Source: Modestobacter italicus (GTDB lineage Bacteria; Actinomycetota; Actinomycetes; Mycobacteriales; Geodermatophilaceae). Taken from it: DNA of 64,000 nt. The notes under the pieces were generated by a model. That model did not search any database, was not told the origin of the DNA, and worked only from the letters and a program-made list of their open reading frames with translations. Both the position numbers and the translations under genes were made by a program. The stretch is from positions 62,001-126,000 of the forward strand of contig NZ_JABGCJ010000008.1 in NCBI RefSeq assembly GCF_019799965.1. Reading direction: 5' to 3'. The first letter of the stretch is position 1; every line of letters begins with the position of its first letter. This document shows positions 27,948 through 35,264 of the stretch, in pieces.

Positions 27948-27984
27948 CTGCGGGCCGCGACCGGACTCCGGTCGCGGCCCGCAG
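27948..27984. terminator. Bidirectional terminator hairpin
   Basis: A perfect 17-base-pair stem (CTGCGGGCCGCGACCGG and its complement, loop ACT) separates the convergent catalase and flavohaemoprotein genes. Confidence 0.85.
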
Positions 27985-28001
27985 TGCCGTGCGGCCGGCC
28001 G

Positions 28002-29255
28002 TCAGGCCTGCGCGGCGACCGCCTCACCGGTGCCCGGGGCGGGCTCGGTGGCCAGGTCGGCCTGCCAGAGGTCGGGGCCGAAGACCTCGTACTGGATGTC
28101 CCGACCCGGCACGCCCCGGTCGATCAGCGCGCTGCGCACCGCCCGCATGAACGGCAGCGGCCCGCACAGGTAGTACGCCGCCCCCTCGGGCAGGTCGACC
28201 CGGTCCAGGTCCATCGCCCCGGCGTGCACCCCGTCGACGGGCAGGCTGCCGTGCGCGCCGCGCTCGTAGAAGACGTGCGCGGTGGCGCCTTCGAGCCGGC
28301 GGACGTCGTCGAGCACCTGGTGCCGCAGGGCGAAGGACTCCTCGTCGAGGTCGGCGTGCAGCAGCGTGATCGGCAGGTGCGACCCGGCCGCGGTCAGGTG
28401 CGAGAGCATGCCGGCCATCGGGGTGATCCCGATCCCGGCGCTGGCGAAGACCACCGGCCGCCCGGAGTCGTCGAGCACGACGTCGCCGAACGGCACCGAC
28501 AGGGTGAGCACGTCACCCACCTGCACCTGGTCGCACAGCAGGTTGGACACCTCGCCCGCCGGCTCGTCCCCGCCGCGCACCCGCTTGACCGAGAACTGGC
28601 GGTGCTCGCCGTCGTCGGCGCGGGTGAGGCTGTACTGCCGCGGCTGGTGCACACCGTCGGGCATCCGCACCTTCACCGACACGTACTGGCCGGGCAGTGA
28701 CGCCTTGACCGGCCGGTCGTCGACCCGCTTGACCCGGAAGGTGACGACGTCGGCGGTCTCCTCGATCTTCTCGGCGACCTGCCACTCCCGCCAGACCGTC
28801 TCCGGGCGCACCCCGCGGGCACTGTAGAGGCCGCGCTCCATGTTGATCAGCGCGTAGGCCATCAGCCAGTAGACCTCGTCCCAGGCGGCCGCGACCTCGG
28901 GCGTGACCGCGTCGCCGAGCACGTCGACGATCGCCCAGAACAGGTGGTCGTGCACCACCTCGTACTGCTCGGGGGTGATGCCCAGGGAGACGTGCTTGTG
29001 CGCGATCCGCACCAGCAGCTTCTCGGGCACCTGCTCGGGGTCCTTCACCAGCGCGCTGGCGAAGACGGCGACCGAGCCGGCCAGGGCGACCTGCTGGGTG
29101 CCCTCGGCCTGGTTGCCCCGGTTGAAGGTGCCGTCCAGCAGCTCCGGGTGCTCGCCGAAGAGGTGGGCGTAGAAGCGTCGGGCGATCTCCTCGATGTGCT
29201 CGGCGACGACCGGCAGGGTCGCCTCGATGACCGGACGTGATCGATCGGACAGCAT
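28002..29255 (-). CDS. hmp: Flavohaemoprotein, nitric oxide dioxygenase
   Basis: This 417-residue protein oxidises nitric oxide to nitrate using NAD(P)H and oxygen. The globin domain covers about residues 1-135, with proximal haem His in RIAHKHVSLGI. The FAD domain follows (PGQYVSVKVRMP, RQYSLTRADD), then the NAD-binding domain (VFASAGIGITPMAGML, YYLCGPLPFMRAV). The ATG at 29255 has GAGGAG four bases upstream and matches the normal N-terminus. It is divergent from the AhpD-like gene, with a 23-base palindrome in the shared gap. Confidence 0.95.
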   Translation of the reverse strand: MLSDRSRPVIEATLPVVAEHIEEIARRFYAHLFGEHPELLDGTFNRGNQAEGTQQVALAGSVAVFASALVKDPEQVPEKLLVRIAHKHVSLGITPEQYEVVHDHLFWAIVDVLGDAVTPEVAAAWDEVYWLMAYALINMERGLYSARGVRPETVWREWQVAEKIEETADVVTFRVKRVDDRPVKASLPGQYVSVKVRMPDGVHQPRQYSLTRADDGEHRQFSVKRVRGGDEPAGEVSNLLCDQVQVGDVLTLSVPFGDVVLDDSGRPVVFASAGIGITPMAGMLSHLTAAGSHLPITLLHADLDEESFALRHQVLDDVRRLEGATAHVFYERGAHGSLPVDGVHAGAMDLDRVDLPEGAAYYLCGPLPFMRAVRSALIDRGVPGRDIQYEVFGPDLWQADLATEPAPGTGEAVAAQA

Positions 29256-29339
29256 GTGGCTCCTCGGGTGCGGGTGTGCCGGGTCCCCGCCGGTCGGTCG
29301 GCGGGGCGTCCCGAGTCTCGCCCAGGCGACCCCGGGACG

Positions 29340-29362
29340 CAGGTCCGCCCGGGGCGGACCTG
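29340..29362. promoter_or_regulatory. Palindrome in the hmp / AhpD-like divergent gap
   Basis: CAGGTCCGCCC, a single G and GGGCGGACCTG form a perfect 23-base inverted repeat. A -10-like TACGCT (29370-29375) for the plus-strand gene follows, so the palindrome covers its -35 region. An operator is more likely than a terminator, because both genes point away from it. Confidence 0.5.
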
Positions 29363-29406
29363 CTGGCCCTACGCTGCCGGCACCCAGCGAGGGCGGAGGC
29401 CGGCAG

Positions 29407-30006
29407 ATGAGCTGGATCGACACACCGGTGGAGTCGCCGGCCACGAGCACGGCGGCGCAGGCCCACACGTCGGGGGAGGCCGCGCCGGGAGCGGTGCCCA
29501 ACCACGCCCGGGTGTTCGCCCAGCGGCCGGCGGTCCTCGCGGCGTGGCAGCAGCTGAACGCGGCCGTCAAGGCGGGCATGGACCCGCGCCGGTACGAGCT
29601 GGCCACCGTGGCGGCGGCCGTGCGGATGCGGTGCAGCTACTGCGCCCTGGCGCACGGGCAGGTCCTCGCCGAGCAGCACCTGGGGGCCGAGGCGGTCGTG
29701 GCGATGGTCCGGGACCCGCGGTCGGCCGGGCTGTCCGCCACCGAGCTGGCCGTCGTGGAGCTGGCCGACCAGGTGGCCGCCGGGGCCGCGGCGATGACCG
29801 AGGCCGACGTCGCCCGGGCCCGGGCCGCGGGGCTGAGTGACGGGGACGTGCTGGACGTCGTGCTGGCCGCCGCCGCCCGGCTGTTCTTCAGCAGCGTGCT
29901 GGACGCGGTGGGCGCGTTGCCGGACGGGTCCTACGCCGCCCTCCCCGCTCACCTGCGGGACGCGCTCACCGTCGGCCGGCCGATCGAGTCGGACGAGCCG
30001 CGCTGA
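29407..30006 (+). CDS. Carboxymuconolactone decarboxylase/AhpD-family protein
   Basis: This 199-residue all-helical protein carries the AhpD redox motif MRCSYCALAHGQVL, with the Cys pair two residues apart and a His after the second Cys. The helices RRYELATVAAAVRMR and DVLDVVLAAAARLFFSSVLD fit the CMD fold. Such proteins reduce peroxide-handling partners or act as peroxidases themselves. GGAGG precedes the ATG at 29407. The neighbours catalase and flavohaemoprotein support a role in oxidative or nitrosative defence. Confidence 0.88.
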   Translation: MSWIDTPVESPATSTAAQAHTSGEAAPGAVPNHARVFAQRPAVLAAWQQLNAAVKAGMDPRRYELATVAAAVRMRCSYCALAHGQVLAEQHLGAEAVVAMVRDPRSAGLSATELAVVELADQVAAGAAAMTEADVARARAAGLSDGDVLDVVLAAAARLFFSSVLDAVGALPDGSYAALPAHLRDALTVGRPIESDEPR

Positions 30007-30028
30007 CCGGGGCAGGCCGTCCCCCCCC

Positions 30029-30982
30029 TCAGTCGGTGGGGCGGTCGCCGTCCTGCTCGGCCAGGAACTGCTCGATCTGCGCGCCGAGCTCCTCACCGCT
30101 GGGCATCTGCCCGCCGAAGCCGAGCAGCCCGGTGTCGTCGCGGGAAGCGGTGAACGAGTCGAACTGCTCCTCCAGTCGGGCGACGACGGCGGTGTTCTCG
30201 CTGCTGCGGGCGATCTGCTCGTCGACCTCGGTGCGGTGGGCCTCGGCGGCCTCCCGCAGGGTCTCGGTGGGCACGTGCAGCCCGGTCAGCCGCTCCAGGT
30301 GCTCGAGCAGGGTCAGCGAGGCGGCCGGGTAGGTGGCCTGCGCCAGGTAGTGCGGCACGTGGGCGGCCACGCCGAGCGCGTCGACCCCGGCCTCGCCCAG
30401 CCGCAGCTCCAGCAGGGCGCCGACGCTGCCGGGGATGCGCATCTCGCCCCAGTAGACGGGGTAGGACTCGATCAGCTGTCGCCGGGTGGCGTGCGCGGTG
30501 ACCGTCACCGGCCGGGTGTGCGGCACCGGCATGCCGATGGCGTGCAGCGCGATCACCGTGGTGACGCCGAGCCGCTCGACCAGCTGGAGCACTGCGGCCA
30601 CGAACCGTTCCCAGGCGTGGTCGGGCTCGGCGCCGTGCAGCAGCAGGAACGGCGTCCCGGCGTCGTCCTCGAGCACGTGCAGCGTGATCTCCGGGGAGCT
30701 GATCGACTCGTACCGGTCGCCGGAGAAGACCATCCGCGGCCGGTGGCCGCGGTAGTCGACCAGCGCGTCGGCGTCGAAACGGGCGACCAGCTGTGCCGGC
30801 AGCGTGTCCAGCAGGTGCGCACCGGTGAGGGCGCCGGCGTGCGCGGCGTCGAACTCCCCGGCCAGGTCGTGCACGAGCACCAGGCCGCGGCGCTCCTCGG
30901 GTGAGCCGACCGCGGCCTCTCGGGCCAGCAGCTGGTCGGCTGCGGGGAGCAGCTCGACCAGGTCCTCCGGTCGCTGCGGCAC
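30029..30982 (-). CDS. PAC2-family protein
   Basis: This 317-residue protein belongs to the PAC2 family, related in sequence to the archaeo-eukaryotic proteasome assembly chaperone 2. Recognisable parts are LVLVHDLAGEFDAAHAGALT near the N-terminus, DADALVDYRGHRPRMVFSGD, and EMRIPGSVGALLELRLGEAG. Actinobacteria carry such proteins with unproven function; a proteasome link is only inferred. The last 60 residues form a charged helix. The GTG has GGAGG seven bases upstream. It follows the AI-2E exporter on the same strand after a hairpin. Confidence 0.88.
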   Translation of the reverse strand: MPQRPEDLVELLPAADQLLAREAAVGSPEERRGLVLVHDLAGEFDAAHAGALTGAHLLDTLPAQLVARFDADALVDYRGHRPRMVFSGDRYESISSPEITLHVLEDDAGTPFLLLHGAEPDHAWERFVAAVLQLVERLGVTTVIALHAIGMPVPHTRPVTVTAHATRRQLIESYPVYWGEMRIPGSVGALLELRLGEAGVDALGVAAHVPHYLAQATYPAASLTLLEHLERLTGLHVPTETLREAAEAHRTEVDEQIARSSENTAVVARLEEQFDSFTASRDDTGLLGFGGQMPSGEELGAQIEQFLAEQDGDRPTD

Positions 30983-31052
30983 GGGGTGTCCTCCTGATGA
31001 CGAACGGGCTACGTGGACTCCAGCCTTGCAGGAGGCCGGCGCATTCCCATCG

Positions 31053-31068
31053 TCCCCCGGTCGGGGGA
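31053..31068. terminator. Short GC hairpin after the AI-2E exporter gene
   Basis: TCCCCCG and CGGGGGA pair across a two-base loop just after the stop of the minus-strand exporter gene. Confidence 0.5.
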
Positions 31069-31070
31069 GA

Positions 31071-32348
31071 TCAGTCGGCGCGCTGCTCCCCGGCCGGCTC
31101 GCGCACCAGCTGGGTGCCCTCGCCGTCCGGGGCCAGTTGCCGTCGCGTCCCGTCGTCGTCCACCTCGGGGTGGTTGCCGTCGAGCACGTCCCGGCCGTAG
31201 CGGTAGGCGACCGCGATCAGCGCGGCGACCGGCACGGCCAGGAACGCCCCGATGATGCCGAAGAGGTTCGCGCCGGCGGTCACCGCGAGGATGACGACGG
31301 CGGCGTGCAAGTTGAGCCCACGACCCTGCAGGATCGGCTGCAGCACGTTCCCCTCGATCTGCTGCACCACGATGATCAGGCCGAGCACGATCAGCGCCGT
31401 GGTCAGGCCGCTGTCCACCAGGGCGATCAGGACGGCGAAACCACCGGCCACGAAGGCGCCGATGATCGGGATGAAGGCGCCGAAGAAGGTGAGCACCGCC
31501 AGCGGCAGCACCAGCGGCACGCCCAGGACCAGCAGCCCCACGCCGATGAAGAAGGCGTCCACGAACCCGACGATGGCCTGCTGGCGGATGAACTCCGAGA
31601 GGGTGCGCCAGGTCTTCTGGGACAGGGAGGCGACGTGCGGTGCGGCCTGCGGGCCGGTCTGCGCCGCCAGCCACGGCACCCACTTCGGCCCGTCCTTGAG
31701 GAAGAAGAAGGTGAGCACCAGCGCCAGCACGAGGTTGATCAGCAGGTTGCCGATGGTGGTGGCCGTGGTCACCGCGTAGCCGGCGATGTTCTGGGCGTTG
31801 TTCTGGATCGAGTCGATGACCGAGTCGACGGCGCTGCCGATCTGCTCGTCGTCGATGTTGAACGGCGGGCCCGACAGGTACTCCTGGACCTGCTCCAGCC
31901 CCTGGGTGACCCCGTCGGCCACCTCCTCGACCTGCCCGATCACCTGCGGTGCGATGACCGCGATGACCCCGCCGAATGCCCCCAGGAAGAGCAGCAGCAC
32001 GACGAGCGCGGCCAGCGCCGGTGGCCAGGAGTGGTGCCGCAGGAAGCGGGTGATCGGCCAGAGCACCGTGGTGAACAGCAGGCCGAGCACCACCGGCAGC
32101 AGCACCACCCACAGGATGCCGAGGACCCGCCCGATGATGATCAGGGCGATGACGATCAGGATCAGCTCGGCCGAGGCGATCGCCACCCGCCGGGTCGCGC
32201 TCTGCAGCCGCTGGGCGCGCTCGGGGCCGGGTACCGGCGCGTGCGTGACGTCGGTGCTCGGATCGGGGCCACCGACCACGGCGGTGCTCGCGCCGGAGCC
32301 CTCGTCGGCAGGAGCGTCGGCGGTCTCGGCCGGGCGTTCGTCGGACAT
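31071..32348 (-). CDS. AI-2E/PerM-family membrane transporter
   Basis: This 425-residue protein has an acidic, disordered N-terminus (about residues 1-45), then about eight membrane segments in the PerM pattern. Characteristic stretches are LLPVVLGLLFTTVLWPITRF, LTFFFLKDGPKWVPWL, GAFIPIIGAFVAGGFAVLIA and VVQQIEGNVLQPILQGRGL. Members export small molecules such as AI-2 or act as Na+/H+ exchangers; the substrate cannot be told here. The ATG at 32348 gives the normal length. It is transcribed away from the PPOX gene. Confidence 0.9.
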   Translation of the reverse strand: MSDERPAETADAPADEGSGASTAVVGGPDPSTDVTHAPVPGPERAQRLQSATRRVAIASAELILIVIALIIIGRVLGILWVVLLPVVLGLLFTTVLWPITRFLRHHSWPPALAALVVLLLFLGAFGGVIAVIAPQVIGQVEEVADGVTQGLEQVQEYLSGPPFNIDDEQIGSAVDSVIDSIQNNAQNIAGYAVTTATTIGNLLINLVLALVLTFFFLKDGPKWVPWLAAQTGPQAAPHVASLSQKTWRTLSEFIRQQAIVGFVDAFFIGVGLLVLGVPLVLPLAVLTFFGAFIPIIGAFVAGGFAVLIALVDSGLTTALIVLGLIIVVQQIEGNVLQPILQGRGLNLHAAVVILAVTAGANLFGIIGAFLAVPVAALIAVAYRYGRDVLDGNHPEVDDDGTRRQLAPDGEGTQLVREPAGEQRAD

Positions 32349-32452
32349 GGGTCGATCCCAACACACCGGGGGCCTGCGCACCGACCGGCAGCGGTGGGGG
32401 AGGGCGTCGGGTGTGTCACGGTTTACCGGGGGAGTTCGTCGTCCCCTCGTCG

Positions 32453-32458
32453 TAGGTT
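32453..32458 (+). promoter_or_regulatory. -10 element for leaderless transcription of the PPOX gene
   Basis: TAGGTT ends six bases before the ATG at 32465, the spacing expected when transcription begins at the start codon. No ribosome site is present. Confidence 0.55.
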
Positions 32459-32464
32459 CAGGGC

Positions 32465-32929
32465 ATGCCGAAGACCGCCACCGCTGACCGGGTCGACCGC
32501 GACCAGCTGATCGAGTTCGTCCGCCCCCGCCACAAGGCCCTGCTGCAGACGCGGCGGGGCGACGGCAGCCCGCAGCTGTCGCCGGTCACCTGCGGGGTGG
32601 ACGAGCAGGGCCGCATCGTCATCTCCACCTATCCGCAACGGGCCAAGGTGGTCAACGCCCGCCGGGACCCGCAGGTGTCCCTCTGCGTCCTCTCCGACGA
32701 CTTCGACGGGCCGTGGGTGCAGGTAGACGGCCAGGCCGAGGTGCTCGACCTGCCGGCAGCGCTGGACCCGCTGGTCGACTACTTCCGGTCGATCAGCGGG
32801 GAGCACCCCGACTGGGCGGAGTACCGCGCCGCGATGCAGCGGCAGGGCAAGTCGCTGCTGCGGGTCACGATCGAGCGCTGGGGCCCGGTCGCCACCGGGG
32901 GCTTCCCGCCGGAGCTGGCCACCTCCTGA
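32465..32929 (+). CDS. PPOX-class F420/FMN-dependent oxidoreductase
   Basis: This 154-residue split-barrel protein is of the pyridoxamine-phosphate-oxidase-like superfamily. The segments FVRPRHKALLQTRRGDGSPQ, RIVISTYPQRAKVVNARRDP and VSLCVLSDDFDGPWVQVDG are typical of the actinobacterial F420-binding subgroup (TIGR03618-like). The substrate is unknown; relatives reduce quinones, biliverdin or other conjugated compounds. The upstream TAGGTT suggests leaderless expression. Confidence 0.87.
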   Translation: MPKTATADRVDRDQLIEFVRPRHKALLQTRRGDGSPQLSPVTCGVDEQGRIVISTYPQRAKVVNARRDPQVSLCVLSDDFDGPWVQVDGQAEVLDLPAALDPLVDYFRSISGEHPDWAEYRAAMQRQGKSLLRVTIERWGPVATGGFPPELATS

Positions 32930-32947
32930 CGACACGCCAAGCCCCAG

Positions 32948-32971
32948 ACCTTGCTCTTTGCCATGCAAGGT
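32948..32971. promoter_or_regulatory. Inverted repeat upstream of the SatD-like gene
   Basis: ACCTTGC and GCAAGGT are separated by 10 bases, and a third half-site (CTTGC, 32978-32982) follows with inverted spacing. The repeat ends 14 bases before the GTG of a gene with a C-terminal helix-turn-helix, so autoregulation is possible. Confidence 0.45.
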
Positions 32972-32985
32972 GCTGCACTTGCTCG

Positions 32986-33570
32986 GTGCCCTTCGTGCTG
33001 ACCGTCGACCAACGCGGCAGTCGCCGGGGCCCCGATCGCGTGCCCGCTGCGCTGCGCACCCTGGCCGGCATGCCCGTGGTGCTGCCCTTCGAGCGCACCG
33101 CCGGTGACGAGTTCCAGGGGGTCGTCGACGACCCGGCCGTCGTGGTCGAGGTGGTCCGCCGGCTGGTCCGGGACGGTGGGTGGAGCGTGGGCGTGGGTGC
33201 CGGGCCGGTGCACAGGCCGTTGCCGCGGAGCACCCGTGCCGGGTCCGGTGCGGCCTTCGTCGCCGCCCGCGGAGCCGTCGAGGCCGCCAAGCGCCGCCCC
33301 GTGCGGGTGGCCGTGCGCGGCGGCGCGGCCGAGTCGGCGGCCGACGCGCAGGCGGTCCTCACCGCGCTGGCGGTGCTGGTCGAGCGGCGCAGCGACCAGG
33401 CGTGGGAGGCGATCGAACTGGTGGAGGCCGGCCGCACCCAGGCCGAGGCGGCCGCGGAGCTGGGGGTGACCCGGCAGGCGGTGGGCCAGCGGCTGGCGGC
33501 CGGGCTGTGGGAGGTCGAGCGGGACCTGCGCCCGACCGCGGCCCGGCTGCTCGCCCGGGTCCTGGCATGA
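32986..33570 (+). CDS. SatD-like protein with C-terminal helix-turn-helix
   Basis: This 194-residue protein begins VPFVLTVDQRGSRRGPDRVP and contains LPFERTAGDEFQGVV. Together these resemble the D-x-x-x-S-R and GDEFQG motifs of SatD-family proteins, known from the acid-tolerance (sat) operon of Streptococcus mutans. The last 60 residues add a helix-turn-helix (TQAEAAAELGVTRQAVGQRL), so it probably binds DNA. It is followed by a small membrane protein gene, as satD is by satE. The start is uncertain, because no ribosome site is visible. The family call is by motif only. Confidence 0.5.
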   Translation: MPFVLTVDQRGSRRGPDRVPAALRTLAGMPVVLPFERTAGDEFQGVVDDPAVVVEVVRRLVRDGGWSVGVGAGPVHRPLPRSTRAGSGAAFVAARGAVEAAKRRPVRVAVRGGAAESAADAQAVLTALAVLVERRSDQAWEAIELVEAGRTQAEAAAELGVTRQAVGQRLAAGLWEVERDLRPTAARLLARVLA

Positions 33571-33658
33571 GCCCCGCCGTGGTCCCGGCAGGGGGCGCGT
33601 CCTGGTCCTGGGACGAGCCTCGTGATGGCCTGTCCCCGGCCCTGGCTCCGGTCCGGGC

Positions 33659-34180
33659 ATGAGCGTCGCGACGCTCGGCCTGCTGGCCGCCCTCGTGACC
33701 GTCGGCGCGGCGCTCACCCCGCACAGCGACACCCGTCGGGGCGGGGTCGGGGCGGTTTTCCTGGTGGCGGTGCTCGGGGCTGCCGCGGTCCTCGCACTGG
33801 CCACCGGCCGGGTGGGGGACTGGGTGGAGACCACCGGCGCGGTGCTCGCGGTCGGCGCCGCGGCCCTCGGCGGCGGGCCGATCGCCACCGCGGTGCTGCG
33901 CGCGGCCGACCCCGACCGGGGTCCCTCCCGGCAGGGCGCCTCCGACCCCGAGGTGCTGCGGGGCGGCACCTGGATCGGCGTGCTGGAACGCACCGCGATC
34001 GCCGCCACCGTGCTGGCCGGGTTCCCGGAGGGGCTCGCCGTCCTGATCGCCGTGAAGGGCCTGGGCCGGTTCAACGAGCTCAAGGCGCCGGTCGCCTCGG
34101 AGCGCTTCATCATCGGCACCCTCGCCAGCGGCCTCTGGGCCCTCGCCTGCGTCGGCGTCGCCCTCCTCCTCCGCAGCTAG
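33659..34180 (+). CDS. Small multi-pass membrane protein, SatE/DUF3307-like C-terminal region
   Basis: This 173-residue protein has four or five hydrophobic segments. The second half, GTWIGVLERTAIAATVLAGF, then LIAVKGLGRFNELKAP and FIIGTLASGLWALA, follows the pattern G-x-x-I-G-x-L-E-R ... I-A-x-K-x-x-x-R-F ... I-G-T-x-x-S found near the end of DUF3307/SatE membrane proteins. It directly follows the SatD-like gene, and these families are neighbours elsewhere. The first half lacks the metal-site residues I would expect of full DUF3307. Function is unknown. Confidence 0.45.
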   Translation: MSVATLGLLAALVTVGAALTPHSDTRRGGVGAVFLVAVLGAAAVLALATGRVGDWVETTGAVLAVGAAALGGGPIATAVLRAADPDRGPSRQGASDPEVLRGGTWIGVLERTAIAATVLAGFPEGLAVLIAVKGLGRFNELKAPVASERFIIGTLASGLWALACVGVALLLRS

Positions 34181-34193
34181 CGCCCCCTTTCCT

Positions 34194-34213
34194 GCCGTGT
34201 TCGCCAACATGGC
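34194..34213. repeat. Intergenic palindrome, copy 2 (degenerate)
   Basis: GCCGTGTTCG followed by CCAACATGGC is a decayed version of the palindrome, starting 14 bases after the upstream stop. The next copy starts 40 bases further on. Confidence 0.65.
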
Positions 34214-34233
34214 CGCCTCTGGTGGGCCTCTTT

Positions 34234-34259
34234 CCGGCCATGTTGGCCAACATGGCCGG
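34234..34259. repeat. Intergenic palindrome, copy 3 (perfect)
   Basis: CCGGCCATGTTGG followed by its exact complement forms a perfect 26-base palindrome. It is identical over 26 bases to the copy at 35184. Confidence 0.9.
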
Positions 34260-34312
34260 TGCCTGTGGACGGCGGGAGCGGGCTGCTGGCCGGTTCGGCC
34301 AGGCTCCGTCCC

Positions 34313-35170
34313 GTGTCCGGTCGATTGCTGCCAGGGGTGTTCGTCGGGAGTCATGCCGTCGCGGCGGGTCTGCTCACCCGGCGCCAGTTGCGTGAGCGCA
34401 GCTATCGGCGGCTCGTGCACGGCGTCTACGCCGACCCGGGACTGGAGTTCGACCACCGACTGCGCTGCGCCGGCGTCGCCCTGCTCCTGCCCCCAGGCGC
34501 AGCAGTGGCCGGGCACTCTGCGGCCGCCTGGCACGGGGCACCCTTCGCCAGGCCGCACGAGCCGGTCTCGGTCGTCCGGCCGCGGGGCGTCCTGTGGCAG
34601 GGGCCGCGCGACGTCCGCGTCCATCAGGCCGACCTGTCACCGGCGGACGTCGAGTGGCACGACGACGTCCCGGTGACCTCCGCGGTGCGGACGGCGTGGG
34701 ACGTCGTCGCCTGGGAGCCGCTGGGCACCGCCGTCGCCGCCCTCGACGCCATGGTCCGCAGCGGCGCCCTGGTCCTGAGCGCGCTGCAGGCGGTGGCGGC
34801 CGAAGGGGCCGGGCGCAAGGGCGTCGTCCGGGTCAGGCGGGCAGCCGGGTTGGTGGACCCGCGGGCCGAGTCCGCCCCGGAGTCCCGGGTGCGGGTCGCG
34901 TTCGTGCTGGCCGGGCTCGCGCCCGTGCCGCAGTACGAGGTCCGGGACCGCGGCAGCTTCCTGGCCCGGGTCGACCTGGCCTTCCCGGAGCACCGGCTCG
35001 CGGTCGAGTACGAGGGTGCCCACCACTTCGACGGCACGCAGATTGTCCGGGACGACGCGCGCATCGCCCGGCTCGAGGCGGCGGGGTGGCGCGTGCTCCG
35101 GCTCAGCGCCGTCGACCTACGGGACCTCGACGCCGTCGTCGCCCGCGTGCGCGCCGCGCTCGCCCGCTGA
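34313..35170 (+). CDS. DUF559 (Vsr-like) protein with AbiEi-like N-terminus
   Basis: This 285-residue protein has an N-terminal winged-helix-like region (AGLLTRRQLRERSYRRLVHG), a middle domain, and a C-terminal DUF559 domain related to very-short-patch-repair endonucleases. The C-terminal part includes RVDLAFPEHRLAVEYEGAHH, with Asp and Glu as expected for the active site, then RIARLEAAGWRVLRLSAVDL. Such proteins are numerous in actinobacteria and their role is unknown; defence and DNA repair have been suggested. The GTG at 34313 gives the usual N-terminus. Palindrome pairs flank the gene on both sides, within 150 bases upstream and 90 downstream. Confidence 0.8.
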   Translation: MSGRLLPGVFVGSHAVAAGLLTRRQLRERSYRRLVHGVYADPGLEFDHRLRCAGVALLLPPGAAVAGHSAAAWHGAPFARPHEPVSVVRPRGVLWQGPRDVRVHQADLSPADVEWHDDVPVTSAVRTAWDVVAWEPLGTAVAALDAMVRSGALVLSALQAVAAEGAGRKGVVRVRRAAGLVDPRAESAPESRVRVAFVLAGLAPVPQYEVRDRGSFLARVDLAFPEHRLAVEYEGAHHFDGTQIVRDDARIARLEAAGWRVLRLSAVDLRDLDAVVARVRAALAR

Positions 35171-35183
35171 CCCGCCCGCCCTG

Positions 35184-35209
35184 CCGGCCATGTTGGCCAA
35201 CATGGCCGG
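35184..35209. repeat. Intergenic palindrome, copy 4 (perfect)
   Basis: This is a perfect 26-base palindrome with the half-site CCGGCCATGTTGG. It begins 14 bases after the DUF559 stop codon and sits inside a longer imperfect CCGCCC...GGGCGG stem. Confidence 0.9.
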
Positions 35210-35222
35210 GTGAGGGGCGGGT

Positions 35223-35258
35223 CCTCCCCGGCCATGTTCGCCAACATGGCCGGGGAGG
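35223..35258. repeat. Intergenic palindrome, copy 5
   Basis: This 36-base hairpin has perfect 16-base arms (CCTCCCCGGCCATGTT and its complement) and the loop CGCC. It starts 39 bases after copy 4 and ends six bases before the stop of the convergent HTH-MurA gene. Confidence 0.9.
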
Positions 35259-35264
35259 GGGTCG

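Noticed and set aside
34313..35170. AbiE-type toxin-antitoxin system
   Set aside because: The N-terminus resembles AbiEi, but there is no AbiEii nucleotidyltransferase next to it and the C-terminus is DUF559.
34194..35258. Palindromes considered as a CRISPR array
   Set aside because: There are only two copies per locus, the repeats are palindromic throughout, there are no uniform spacers and no cas genes are present.
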